Source: Paraburkholderia phenoliruptrix
GTDB taxonomy: Bacteria > Pseudomonadota > Gammaproteobacteria > Burkholderiales > Burkholderiaceae
Direction: 5' to 3'
Length of the DNA: 49,193 bases
Assembly: GCF_902859825.1 (NCBI RefSeq)
Contig: NZ_CADIKB010000042.1
Location: 1 to 49,193 of the forward strand
A program made the position numbers and the translations under genes. The notes beneath the pieces are model-generated. The model was given only the letters and a program-made list of their open reading frames with translations, had not been told where the DNA came from and did no database searches. Shown one piece after another: positions 8,519 to 18,983 of the stretch. Position 1 is the first letter of the stretch, and each line of letters opens with the position of its first letter.

Positions 8519-8665
8519 ATGTTTGCATACATCCTCGAAAAGCTGAGCACCTGGTTTGAAACCGCTGAACGCGACCGCCGTGAAGCCTATCTGGCCTCGT
8601 CGTCGGACATCGTCCAGCTGGAACAGCGTATCCGCTCGCTGGAAACCAACGGCTACTCGCTGTGA
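8519..8665 (+). CDS. DUF3563 family small protein
   Basis: A 48-residue protein beginning MFAYILEKLSTWFE and ending IRSLETNGYSL. The body (residues about 15-42, AERDRREAYLASSSDIVQLE) is charged, and the whole is probably a short amphipathic helix followed by a helix of heptad type. It matches the DUF3563 family, common in Burkholderiales and of unknown function. GGAG lies 6 bases before the ATG. It stands alone: a promoter with several palindromes lies upstream and two hairpins follow it. It was identified directly from the sequence because of its short length. Confidence 0.85.
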   Translation: MFAYILEKLSTWFETAERDRREAYLASSSDIVQLEQRIRSLETNGYSL

Positions 8666-8673
8666 GTTTCACC

Positions 8674-8755
8674 GGCTGCGCAGACCTCGCGGTCTGCGCA
8701 GCCAGGTTGCAGTACCGCGTAGTTCAGTGTCGAGCCCCGTTGTCGCGGGGCTTTG
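8674..8755 (+). terminator. Double hairpin terminator after the DUF3563 gene
   Basis: A perfect 13-base stem with a TCGC loop occupies 8674-8703 (arms GGCTGCGCAGACC and GGTCTGCGCAGCC) but has no T-run. A second hairpin, AGCCCCG / CGGGGCT with a 6-base loop (8733-8752), is followed by TTTG and resembles a rho-independent terminator. The first may stabilise the short mRNA's 3' end. Confidence 0.65.
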
Positions 8756-8895
8756 TCACATCTGGCGTCCTGAATTGTCCGCCGGCCTACCCGCCACTCG
8801 ACATGGCGAATATCGACTAGCCTCTGCGCGCGCGTCGCGGTAAGGTAAGACGTTTTCCGCGCAATCCGGCCTCGCCGACTTAAACCGGTCCGCCC

Positions 8896-9237
8896 ATGTC
8901 TTCAATCCACTCGTTCAAATCCGCGGCAGCGCTCATCGTCGTTTCATTGGCCATGGCCTGTGCCGGGTCGAACGTGTTCGCCGCTTCGAGCAATACCCGC
9001 AAGCCCGTGATTCTGGATACGCAGAGCGGGATCAGCGACGGCCAGAGCGGCACGGTCTTGCAGACAGCGCCGCTTTCGCGGCAGCCTATCGTCGAAGCGC
9101 AACCCATTGCGACACCTGTCGAACTGGCGCCGAACCCGTCGTTGCCGATCGTCGTCGCGCCTTATATCCAACTCCCAGTGGGTGGAACGCCGGCGCAGCC
9201 CCAAGGCCAGCCGGTGCTGGCGCCGCGCCATCAATAG
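8896..9237 (+). CDS. Small exported hypothetical protein
   Basis: A 113-residue protein with a clear Sec signal peptide: positive N-terminus, hydrophobic core AALIVVSLAMACAG and a probable AFA/A-type cleavage near NVFAAS (about residue 29). The mature part is short, Pro/Gln/Val-rich and lacks cysteines or a recognisable domain, so it is probably unstructured or an envelope-associated peptide. I do not recognise a family. It stands alone between DUF3563 and the substrate-binding protein. Confidence 0.65.
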   Translation: MSSIHSFKSAAALIVVSLAMACAGSNVFAASSNTRKPVILDTQSGISDGQSGTVLQTAPLSRQPIVEAQPIATPVELAPNPSLPIVVAPYIQLPVGGTPAQPQGQPVLAPRHQ

Positions 9238-9427
9238 CGCAGAGCGGCCTCGCCGTCGCCCGGTTGCATGCCGGCGCGCGCCGCGGCGCCGTCATTCGGG
9301 TTTGGGCGCATGGCGCGCCCCGCGGCGGGCGACGACAATCTTCAGGCGGTCCCTCTCATCCACCGTCCGGCCTGCACGGTAGCCGGTAGGCCACCGCATC
9401 GAACGACAATACAAAAGGAGACGACAA

Positions 9428-10468
9428 ATGCCCTCTCACTGGATGCGGCGCGCCGCTGGCGTCTGTGCCGCGATTGTTGCCGTGGCCGCGCTGCATGGCG
9501 AAGCCTTTGCGAAAGACACTCCTGAAAAACCGACATTGACGATGGCCGTGGGCGGCCTGCCCGGTCTTTACTATTTGCCCGTGCTGACGGCGCAGCAACT
9601 GGGTTATTTCAAGGACGAAGGCCTCGAGGTCACGCTCGAAGATTTCGCGGGCGGCTCGAAAGCGCTCGAAGCGGTGGTAGGCGGCAGCGCGGATGTCGGC
9701 GCCGGTGCCTTCGAGCACACACTCTTCATGCAGGCCAAGGGTCAACGCTACCGGGCCTTCGTATTGATGGGCCGCGCGCCGCAGATCGTCGTCGCGGTAT
9801 TGACTTCGAAGGCGGACAAGATCAAGACACTCTCAGACTTCAAGGGGGCGAAGGTGGGCGTGAGCGCGCCGGGTTCGTCGACCGATCTGGTGCTGACGGT
9901 CGCCTTGCGCAAGGCCGGCGTGCAGCGCAGCGACATTGCGGCGATCGGCGTGGGCAGCGGTGCAACGGTATTGGCGGCGGTCAGCAACGGACAGATCGAC
10001 GCACTTTCCAATGTCGATCCGATGATGACGAAGCTCACGCGTAGCGGCGCAATCAAGGTGCTCGTCGACACGCGCACCGTGAAGGGAACGCAGGAGGTAT
10101 TCGGCGGGACGATGCCCGCCGCCACGCTTTATGCGCCGGAAAGTTTCATCCAGAAATATCCGAAGACGACGCAGGCGCTCGCCAATGCAATCGTGCGCGC
10201 CGATCGTTGGCTGCAGACCGCAAGCGACGCCGACCTGCTGAAAATGGTCCCGCCCGCGTATCTGCTCAACGACTCCGCGCTATACGTGGAGGCCTTTCAC
10301 AACGTGCGCGACGCCTATTCGCCCGACGGCCTGATGCCCGCCGACGGCCCGGCGACTTCGCTGCGCGCGCTGGCGTCGTTCGACAGCCGGCTCGATCCGA
10401 AGAAGATCGACCTCAACGCGACCTACACCAACGACTTCGCGCGCAAGGCCGCTGCAGAGCTGAAGTAA
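9428..10468 (+). CDS. ABC transporter substrate-binding protein, NMT1/SsuA-like
   Basis: A 346-residue periplasmic binding protein. A signal peptide (residues 1-28, ending HGEAFAK) precedes the motif GGLPGLYYLPVLTAQQLGYF, which is the usual first strand-helix of the NMT1/THI5/SsuA/TauA-type fold that binds thiamine precursors, sulfonates, nitrate or similar anions. GGSADVGAGAFEHTL and GVSAPGSSTDLVL are ligand-site motifs of the same fold. AAAAGGAG lies 7 bases before the ATG. No permease or ATPase gene flanks it, so its substrate cannot be assigned and it must use transporter parts encoded elsewhere. Confidence 0.86.
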   Translation: MPSHWMRRAAGVCAAIVAVAALHGEAFAKDTPEKPTLTMAVGGLPGLYYLPVLTAQQLGYFKDEGLEVTLEDFAGGSKALEAVVGGSADVGAGAFEHTLFMQAKGQRYRAFVLMGRAPQIVVAVLTSKADKIKTLSDFKGAKVGVSAPGSSTDLVLTVALRKAGVQRSDIAAIGVGSGATVLAAVSNGQIDALSNVDPMMTKLTRSGAIKVLVDTRTVKGTQEVFGGTMPAATLYAPESFIQKYPKTTQALANAIVRADRWLQTASDADLLKMVPPAYLLNDSALYVEAFHNVRDAYSPDGLMPADGPATSLRALASFDSRLDPKKIDLNATYTNDFARKAAAELK

Positions 10469-10516
10469 GTGCGCGGGTAAGTGTGCGCGGCCGGCCGCGC
10501 GTGCCCTCGGCGCGAC

Positions 10517-11365
10517 TCAGTCGCCTCGGTACTCCACCTTGAACTGTGCAGCCTTGTCCTCGCCGAGCGTCTTCACGAGCCAGGGCATCTGCTCCTTCAG
10601 CATTTTTGGCAGCGTGTATGGTGGATTGAGAATGAACATGCCGCTGCCGAACAGGCCGAAGCCGTCTGCTGCCGGCGGATTGCTGACGGTCAGGCTGACA
10701 TGCAGCCAGTTACGGTCCTGCAGCTTTTTCAGCTGTTCAGGAAAGCGCTGCGACTCCGGCCGCTTCACCTGCGGATACCACACCGCGTAGGTGCCGGTCG
10801 GAAACCGCTTCAGACTTTCTTCGACGCAGCGAAGCGTGCGCGCGTAGTCGCGCTTGTCCTCGTACGACGGATCGAGCAGCACCAGCGCCCGGCGCGGCGC
10901 CGGGGGGAGCAAAGCGAGAATGCCGTCGAAACCGTCGCCCGCGTACAGCATTGCGCGACGGCCCGCATCGCGGAAATTGTGGCGCAGCACATCGATCTCC
11001 GTGCTGTGCAGCTCGAAAAGACGCAGCCGGTCCTGCTCGCGCAACTGCCGCCAGGCGATATACGGCGAACCGGGGTAGAAGCGCAACCGGCCGTCGGGAT
11101 TCAGTGCGGCGACTTCGTCGACATACTCGGCGAAGAGGGGAGGCAGGTCGTTGCGCTCCCACAGCTTTGCGATGCCGGTCTGGAATTCGCCCGTCTTCAC
11201 TGCGTAGCCTTCCTTCAGCGAATACACGCCCGCACCGGCATGCGTGTCGATATACCAGTAGGCTTTGTCCTTCTGGCCGAGGTAGCGCAATAGCTGCAAT
11301 ACGACCGCGTGTTTGAGGACGTCGGCGTGATTGCCTGCATGAAAGGCGTGGCGGTAGCTGAGCAT
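10517..11365 (-). CDS. rlmJ: 23S rRNA (adenine(2030)-N(6))-methyltransferase RlmJ
   Basis: A 282-residue SAM-dependent methyltransferase, known in Escherichia coli to methylate A2030 of 23S rRNA. It starts MLSYRHAFHAGNHADVLKH, the hallmark of the family, followed by YIDTHAGAGVYSL (SAM-binding motif I region). The catalytic DPSYED (an NPPY-type motif variant) is near residue 165 and the protein ends with HVSLTVSNPP and GSGMFILNPPYTLP. The frame is open for another 147 codons upstream, but the ATG at 11365 is chosen because all family homology begins there. It is convergent with the substrate-binding protein gene (48 bases apart). Confidence 0.9.
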   Translation of the reverse strand: MLSYRHAFHAGNHADVLKHAVVLQLLRYLGQKDKAYWYIDTHAGAGVYSLKEGYAVKTGEFQTGIAKLWERNDLPPLFAEYVDEVAALNPDGRLRFYPGSPYIAWRQLREQDRLRLFELHSTEIDVLRHNFRDAGRRAMLYAGDGFDGILALLPPAPRRALVLLDPSYEDKRDYARTLRCVEESLKRFPTGTYAVWYPQVKRPESQRFPEQLKKLQDRNWLHVSLTVSNPPAADGFGLFGSGMFILNPPYTLPKMLKEQMPWLVKTLGEDKAAQFKVEYRGD

Positions 11366-11649
11366 ATGAGAAGACGCTGAAAGAGGGCGTGCCGTTCGGG
11401 CCCGAACCGGCGATGCGGATGCAACGCCGCTGCACGGCGGCACGAGCGCCGCAGCGAAGCGCGGTCGCGTATTGTACGCGACGTATACCGCGCGGGCGGC
11501 TGCCGCGTGCCATGACTTGCCACGCGGCGGCCTTCGCGCCGGCTCGTTGCGTCGTGCCGTGATCCGCCACGCGGAAGCCTTCGCGCCATGTTCATGCGCC
11601 ACGCGAGCGCGATTCCGACGCGGTCCCGCCGCAGTGCACTGCAGCCCGG

Positions 11650-12621
11650 TCAGTCGTACGTGTCGCCGATCATGCCTTCGATCTTCTCCTTGATCGCCGG
11701 CGTGATCCGCTCGGCAACCTCGGCAGATTTCATGTTCTCGCCGATCTGCTCGACGCGCGACGCGCCCGTAATCACCGTGCTGACGTGCGGGTTCTTCAGA
11801 ATCCATGCAATTGCAAGCTGGCCCACCGTGCAGCCGAGTTCGTCGGCCACTTCGCCGAGCTTGCCGACCACGTTGTTTTTGCTTTCGTCGGTGACGTGCT
11901 TGCGCAGCCAGTCATAGCCTTGCAACTGCGCGCGGCTGCCCGCCGGCACGCCGTTGCGATATTTGCCGGTCAGGAGGCCCGATGCGAGCGGACTCCACGT
12001 GGTCAGCCCGAGACCGATATCCTCGTAGAGGCGCCGGTATTCCTGCTCCACGCGCTTGCGATGAAACAGGTTGTATTGCGGCTGCTCCATGACCGGCTTG
12101 TGCAGATGGTGGCGCTCTGCGATCTCGTAAGCCGCTCGGATTTCGTCAGCGCTCCATTCGGACGTGCCCCAGTACAGCGCCTTGCCGCGCGCGATCATGT
12201 CGCTCATGGCCCATACCGTTTCCTCGACGGGCGTGTTCGGGTCCGGACGATGACAGAACACCAGATCGACATAATCGAGCTGCAGACGTTTGAGCGATGA
12301 GTCGATTGCGTTCAGCAGATATTTGCGGTTCAGCGTGTGGTATTGATTGGGCGCCTCCTCGAGTCCCCAGAAAAACTTGGTGGACACGACGTAGCTCACG
12401 CGCGGCCACGCGAGTTCCTTGAGCGCCTGACCCATGATTTCTTCGGATTTGCCGCCAGCATAGACTTCCGCGTTGTCGAAGAAGTTGACGCCCGCGTCGC
12501 GCGCGGCCGCGAGCGATTCGCGCGCCGCGCGATGATCGACCTGATTGCCGTACGTCACCCACGAGCCGATGGACAATTCACTGACCTGCAGGCCGGAGCG
12601 GCCTAGACGCCGATATTTCAT
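11650..12621 (-). CDS. Aldo/keto reductase, Kv-beta/YghZ-type
   Basis: A 323-residue NADPH-dependent reductase. It begins MKYRRLGRSGLQVSELSIG. The catalytic tetrad is visible: Asp and Tyr in FFDNAEVY, Lys in VVSTKFFW and His in VFCHRPD. TTWSPLASGLLTGKY and VITGASRVEQIGEN are cofactor-site motifs of the family. The best match is the branch of YghZ-type reductases and voltage-gated potassium channel beta-subunits, which reduce small aldehydes; the substrate here is unknown. The frame is open 39 codons upstream, but family homology starts at the ATG at 12621. It is divergent from bdhA. Confidence 0.88.
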   Translation of the reverse strand: MKYRRLGRSGLQVSELSIGSWVTYGNQVDHRAARESLAAARDAGVNFFDNAEVYAGGKSEEIMGQALKELAWPRVSYVVSTKFFWGLEEAPNQYHTLNRKYLLNAIDSSLKRLQLDYVDLVFCHRPDPNTPVEETVWAMSDMIARGKALYWGTSEWSADEIRAAYEIAERHHLHKPVMEQPQYNLFHRKRVEQEYRRLYEDIGLGLTTWSPLASGLLTGKYRNGVPAGSRAQLQGYDWLRKHVTDESKNNVVGKLGEVADELGCTVGQLAIAWILKNPHVSTVITGASRVEQIGENMKSAEVAERITPAIKEKIEGMIGDTYD

Positions 12622-12864
12622 GCAATTCTCCTGATAGTGAAGCGACCGGAACCCTGTCAGAACGCCTAGTTTAAATAGATAAGCCCTAGCGTGCTTTTTA
12701 CCGATCCAACCCACACGGTTCATGCACAATAGCAGCATTGGCGGCAGTGCAACATTCGGCCGAACGGTATAGGACAGCGCCTAAGAGTGCCTATGTCATT
12801 CGGCCGACTTCACGCTGCGCGCGGCTCGTGGTCTCATTGCTCATCAACTGCATGGAGGTTCTGG

Positions 12865-13662
12865 ATGTCGTCACTGAACACAAATCTGAATGGCAAGGTC
12901 GCGGTGGTTACCGGCGCCGCAAGCGGCATCGGCAAGCAGATTGCGTTGACCCTTTCAGCTGCGGGCGCGGCTGTCGCGATTGCCGACCTAAACCAGGGCG
13001 GGGCGAACGCCGTCGCTGAAGAAATCACGAAGGGCGGCGGCAAGGCGATCGGCATCGCAATGGACGTCACCAACGAAGACGCGGTCAATCAGGGCATTGA
13101 CAAAGTGGCAGCGGAGCTCGGTTCGGTCGACATTCTCATTTCCAATGCCGGCATTCAGATCGTCAATCCAATCGAAAACTATTCGTTTTCCGACTGGAAG
13201 AAGATGCAGGCGATTCACGTGGACGGCGCCTTCCTGACGACCAAGGCGGCGCTCAAGCACATGTACAAGGACGACCGCGGCGGCATCGTCATCTACATGG
13301 GCTCGGTTCACTCGCATGAGGCGTCGCCGCTCAAGTCGGCCTACGTGACGGCCAAGCATGCGCTGCTCGGGCTCGCGCGCGTGCTCGCGAAGGAAGGCGC
13401 GAAACACAATGTGCGTTCACATGTCGTCTGTCCCGGCTTCGTACGGACGCCGCTTGTCGACAAGCAGATTCCCGAGCAGGCGAAGGAACTGAACATCAGC
13501 GAAGAAGAAGTGGTCAAGCGGGTCATGCTGGGCGGCACCGTAGACGGCATTTTCACCACCGTGGAGGACGTCGCGCAAACGGTGCTGTTCCTGTCCACCT
13601 TCCCGACGGCGGCACTGACCGGCCAATCCTTCATTGTCAGTCACGGCTGGTACATGCAATAA
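12865..13662 (+). CDS. bdhA: 3-hydroxybutyrate dehydrogenase
   Basis: A 265-residue classical SDR. The NAD-binding motif is VVTGAASGIGKQIA (residues about 14-27), ISNAGIQ follows, and YVTAKHALLG carries the catalytic Tyr-x-x-x-Lys. The ending HGWYMQ is typical of D-3-hydroxybutyrate dehydrogenases, which oxidise 3-hydroxybutyrate to acetoacetate during polyhydroxybutyrate turnover. GGAGGTT lies 5 bases before the ATG at 12865; an earlier in-frame ATG at 12787 lacks a ribosome site. The downstream patatin-like gene starts 11 bases after the stop, with its ribosome site touching the bdhA stop, so they form an operon. Confidence 0.87.
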   Translation: MSSLNTNLNGKVAVVTGAASGIGKQIALTLSAAGAAVAIADLNQGGANAVAEEITKGGGKAIGIAMDVTNEDAVNQGIDKVAAELGSVDILISNAGIQIVNPIENYSFSDWKKMQAIHVDGAFLTTKAALKHMYKDDRGGIVIYMGSVHSHEASPLKSAYVTAKHALLGLARVLAKEGAKHNVRSHVVCPGFVRTPLVDKQIPEQAKELNISEEEVVKRVMLGGTVDGIFTTVEDVAQTVLFLSTFPTAALTGQSFIVSHGWYMQ

Positions 13663-13672
13663 GGAGGCGCGC

Positions 13673-14911
13673 ATGGCGCAACGCAATCTCAAGCAGGCGC
13701 GCCTCGGTGCGCCGGGCAATGAGGAGGGCGCGGGCGCTGGCGCGACGCCCGCCACGGCGGCTGGCAGGCGGGTTCAATTGCCGGACTACGAAACGATCGC
13801 GCTCACGCTGCAGGGCGGCGGCGCGCTTGGCGCCTACCAGGCTGGCGTTTTTCAGGGGCTCCACGAGGCCGGCATCGAGCCGAACTGGCTGGCGGGCATT
13901 TCTATTGGCGCTCTGAATACAGCGATCATCGCGGGTAATCCGCCGGAACAGCGGGTAGAGCGGCTGCTGCAATTCTGGGAGACTATCTGTCAGCCGGCGT
14001 TCGGTCCGCCCTTGCCGGCGTTTATCGAGCACGCGTTCTTCAACTCCAGCGACGCCGTGCGCAAAGCTTTCACTGCGACCCAGGCGATCGGCGCGCTTGT
14101 CGAGGGGCAAAAGGGCTTCTTTGTGCCGCGCTTTCCGCCACCTTTGCCGACCGTATCGGGGCCGCCGCAAGCCGCCAGTTACTACGACACGGCACCGCTC
14201 AAAGCGACGTTGGAAAGGTTATGCGACTTCGACCGCATCAACTCGCGGGAGATGCGCGTATCGGTAGGCGCGGTCAATTGCGGCACGGGCAATTTCGCGT
14301 ACTTCGACAATACGCATACCGCACTGAGGCCCGAGCACTTCATGGCCTCCGGCGCATTGCCGCCGGGCTTTGCGGCGGTCGAAATCGACGGTCAGTATTA
14401 CTGGGACGGCGGCTTGATGTCGAACACGCCGCTCTACGAGGTCGTGCAGACTACGCCGCGGCGCGATACGCTCGCGTTCCAGGTCGACCTGTGGAGCGCG
14501 ATCGGGCCGGTGCCCGACAACATCACCGACGTGCAGGGGCGGATGAAAGATATTCAGTATTCAAGCCGCACGCGTCTCGTGACCGACATGCTGCAACGCT
14601 CGCAACGTTTTCGGCACGTATTGCGCGAGGTATTGGACCGCGTATCGCCGGATGAGCGCGACGACCCTTGGTGCCGGCTCGCCGAAGACCTGTCGTGCTC
14701 GAAGCGCTACAACGTGATTCATCTTATCTACCGGCAGAAGGAGTACGAAGGGCACTATAAAGACTTCCAGTTCGGCCTGTCGACCATGCGCGAGCATTGG
14801 CAAAGCGGCCTGGATGACATTCGCCATTCGCTTGCCCAGCCCGATTGGCTTGCCATGCCGGACAACGACGCTGGCTTCGTCACACACGACATTCACCGCG
14901 ACTCGCGCTGA
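13673..14911 (+). CDS. Patatin-like phospholipase family protein
   Basis: A 412-residue patatin-family hydrolase. The oxyanion loop GGGALGAYQAGVF is followed by GISIGA (residues about 75-80), the Gly-x-Ser-x-Gly nucleophile elbow with Ser77, and YYWDGGLMSNTPL, giving the dyad Asp-Gly. Patatins cleave acyl ester bonds. The C-terminal part, with IHLIYRQKEYEGHYKDFQFG, fits the DUF3734 region seen in related bacterial proteins. AAGGAGG overlaps the bdhA stop and sits 6 bases before the ATG. Pairing with bdhA suggests a role in polyhydroxybutyrate or lipid turnover, which is inference from context only. Confidence 0.86.
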   Translation: MAQRNLKQARLGAPGNEEGAGAGATPATAAGRRVQLPDYETIALTLQGGGALGAYQAGVFQGLHEAGIEPNWLAGISIGALNTAIIAGNPPEQRVERLLQFWETICQPAFGPPLPAFIEHAFFNSSDAVRKAFTATQAIGALVEGQKGFFVPRFPPPLPTVSGPPQAASYYDTAPLKATLERLCDFDRINSREMRVSVGAVNCGTGNFAYFDNTHTALRPEHFMASGALPPGFAAVEIDGQYYWDGGLMSNTPLYEVVQTTPRRDTLAFQVDLWSAIGPVPDNITDVQGRMKDIQYSSRTRLVTDMLQRSQRFRHVLREVLDRVSPDERDDPWCRLAEDLSCSKRYNVIHLIYRQKEYEGHYKDFQFGLSTMREHWQSGLDDIRHSLAQPDWLAMPDNDAGFVTHDIHRDSR

Positions 14912-14942
14912 CAGCCGCCTGAGCGAATTCCGAGCCGCAAAG

Positions 14943-14974
14943 AGAAACGGCGCCCTCGAAGGGGCGCCGTTTCT
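14943..14974. terminator. Bidirectional hairpin between patatin gene and aminotransferase gene
   Basis: A 13-base stem, AGAAACGGCGCCC and GGGCGCCGTTTCT, around a 6-base loop. It lies 31 bases after the patatin stop and 45 bases before the end of the convergent aminotransferase gene. The AAA/TTT ends of the stem give short T-runs for both strands. Confidence 0.75.
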
Positions 14975-15019
14975 CCATCCAGCCTAAGTAAAGCGCGCGT
15001 GAACGCTTTGCAAAACGCT

Positions 15020-16219
15020 TTACTTCAACACATGTGCAATCGCGCTCGCGACCGCGTCGAGGTTGCGCGTGTTCAGCGCAGCCACGCAGATGCGGCCGGT
15101 GCTGACGGCATAAATGCCGAATTCTTCACGCAGACGGTCGACTTGCGGCGCCGTCAGGCCCGAGTACGAGAACATGCCGCGTTGTGCATTGACGAAGCTG
15201 AAGTCGCGGTCCACGCCGCTTGCCTTGAGGCGTTCAACGAGACCGTTGCGCATTGCGCGGATGCGGTCGCGCATTTCGCCCAGTTCCGTTTCCCACGTGG
15301 CGCGCAGTTCCGGCGAAGCGAGCACCGCGGCGACCACCGAGCCGCCATGCGTCGGCGGGTTGGAGTAGTTCGTGCGGATCACGCGCTTGAGTTGCGACAG
15401 CACGCGGGTCGCTTCTTCCTTGCTGCCGGTGATGATGGACAGCGCGCCGATACGCTCGCCGTACAACGAGAAGGACTTCGAGAACGACGACGAAACGAAC
15501 ACGTTCAGTTCCGAAGCGGCGAAGAGACGCACGGCTGCGGCGTCTGCGTCAATGTTGTCGCCGAAACCCTGGTAAGCGATGTCGAGGAACGGCACCAGAT
15601 TGCGCGCCTTGACGACTTCGACGATCTGCTTCCATTGGTCGACGCTGAGGTCCACGCCCGTCGGGTTGTGGCAGCACGCGTGCAGCACGACGATCGTGCC
15701 CGCTGCGTAGCTGTTGAGCGCGCTCAGCATGCCGTCGAAATTCACGCCGTGCGTCGACGCGTCATAGTACGGGTACGAGACCACCTCGAAGCCCGCGGCC
15801 TCGAACAGCGCACGGTGGTTTTCCCAGCTCGGGTCGCTGATGGCGACCTTGGCGTTCGGCTCCAGGCGCTTCAGGAAGTCGGCGCCGATCTTCAGCGCGC
15901 CCGTACCGCCCAGTGCCTGCGCCGTCACGACGCGGCCCGCGGCGATCAGCGGCGAATCGTTGCCAAGCAGCAGCTTTTGCACGGCCGCATCATAGGCGGC
16001 GATCCCTTCGATCGGCAGATAGCCGCGCGGCAGCGCCGCTTCGACACGCGCCTTTTCCGCGTCGCGCACGGCGCGCAGCAGCGGAATCTTGCCTTCTTCA
16101 TTGAAATATACGCCAACGCCGAGATTGACCTTGGTGGGACGCGTGTCGGCGTTGAAGGCTTCGTTCAGGCCCAGAATCGGGTCGCGGGGAGCAAGTTCGA
16201 CGGCGGAGAACAGAGACAT
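15020..16219 (-). CDS. Aspartate/aromatic amino acid aminotransferase (class I, PLP-dependent)
   Basis: A 399-residue class I aminotransferase of the AspC/TyrB type. SSSFSKSFSLYGERIG contains the PLP-binding lysine at residue 248, HNPTGVDLS is the conserved NPTG motif, and NLGVGVYFNEEGKIPLL near residue 31 is the N-terminal signature. It transfers amino groups between aspartate, aromatic amino acids and 2-oxoglutarate; I cannot tell AspC from TyrB by reading. The ATG at 16219 gives the full-length start MSLFSAVELAPRDPI. A 12-base-paired hairpin (16274-16305) lies in the presumed 5' leader. It is divergent from uvrB. Confidence 0.92.
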   Translation of the reverse strand: MSLFSAVELAPRDPILGLNEAFNADTRPTKVNLGVGVYFNEEGKIPLLRAVRDAEKARVEAALPRGYLPIEGIAAYDAAVQKLLLGNDSPLIAAGRVVTAQALGGTGALKIGADFLKRLEPNAKVAISDPSWENHRALFEAAGFEVVSYPYYDASTHGVNFDGMLSALNSYAAGTIVVLHACCHNPTGVDLSVDQWKQIVEVVKARNLVPFLDIAYQGFGDNIDADAAAVRLFAASELNVFVSSSFSKSFSLYGERIGALSIITGSKEEATRVLSQLKRVIRTNYSNPPTHGGSVVAAVLASPELRATWETELGEMRDRIRAMRNGLVERLKASGVDRDFSFVNAQRGMFSYSGLTAPQVDRLREEFGIYAVSTGRICVAALNTRNLDAVASAIAHVLK

Positions 16220-16566
16220 GGTGGGTGGCCAGCAGTAGTAAAAAGAGGGCGGCTACGAGCTTGCGCGACCGTGCCGGCTGCGTTTATGCAAAACGCAAGC
16301 GCCGGATGACGCAAAACGCGGAAGACTGCAAGCGAGCGCAACGTCGCATTGTAACGAATCTGCGACCGTTTTTAGGACGATAACGTCCATTCGGGGGACT
16401 TATTTGCTTGAAAAAGAGGCAGCGCGTCGCTAAATGGCTAAGGACCGGCGTATGGGACCGGCGTGTGCGCCGCTGCGATCCTACGCGGATCCGTTCAGTC
16501 CGTCCCCCGATCCGACTTTGCCCAACCCGTTAGAATAGTTTTTTGCCCAAGGCCGCTGCCGCCCCC
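16220..16566. promoter_or_regulatory. Divergent aminotransferase/uvrB intergenic region with a leader hairpin
   Basis: No gene. CCGGC-TGCGTTT and AAACGCA-agc-GCCGG (16274-16305) form a hairpin with a 5-base loop, a 3-base bulge and 12 paired bases, situated about 55 bases before the aminotransferase ATG. ATTGTA (16348-16353) reads TACAAT as a -10 on the - strand, so the hairpin would be in the mRNA leader. TAGAAT at 16531-16536 is a possible uvrB -10. A 10-base direct repeat, GGACCGGCGT, occurs near 16443 and 16456. I see no LexA box. Confidence 0.45.
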
Positions 16567-18660
<2,094 letters not shown>

Positions 18661-18870
18661 GCGCCCAGAGGGCGCGGCAATCCGCCGCGCCTTCCTGGCC
18701 CTTTATTTCTGAGCGCCCCAACAGCCGCCGCAACACCCGCCCCAACAGCCCCCACGTCACCCCGTTCCTCACCCACACCCCGTTCCTTAAGACACCCTTA
18801 AGACCCTGTTGCCATAAGGCCTGGCATGCGTTCGTATTTGTTCCGGCCGACGAACAATGATAAACTCGCC
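18661..18870 (+). promoter_or_regulatory. uvrB 3' region: hairpin then C-rich, repeat-bearing stretch (possible Rho site)
   Basis: GGCGCGG/CCGCGCC (18671-18691) forms a hairpin 10 bases after the uvrB stop. From 18711 to about 18810 the + strand is strongly C-rich and G-poor, as in rut sites. Three direct repeats follow one another: CGCCCCAACAGCC (18714, 18738), CACCCCGTTCCT (18758, 18776) and CCTTAAGAC (18785, 18796). No gene is visible. Rho-dependent termination of uvrB is an inference. Confidence 0.45.
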
Positions 18871-18874
18871 CAAT

Positions 18875-18893
18875 ATTGAGAATGGTTCGCATT
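18875..18893 (+). promoter_or_regulatory. Fur box before ftrABCD
   Basis: The core TGAGAAT-G-GTTCGCA fits the 7-1-7 Fur pattern TGATAAT-N-ATTATCA at 6/7 and 4/7 positions. It continues into CATTAACGTT, a run also present beside the bfd Fur box. Located about 90 bases before the ftrA start. Confidence 0.7.
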
Positions 18894-18983
18894 AACGTTC
18901 AACTATGCGATCTGCTTCGGCTTGTCGCCTGGCACACTGTTCCAATCGAACCGAATCGAGTCAGATAAAAACAAGGAGTTTCA

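Noticed and set aside
16220..16566. LexA box before uvrB
   Set aside because: No CTGT-N8-ACAG pattern was found in the uvrB upstream region, unlike the imu operon.
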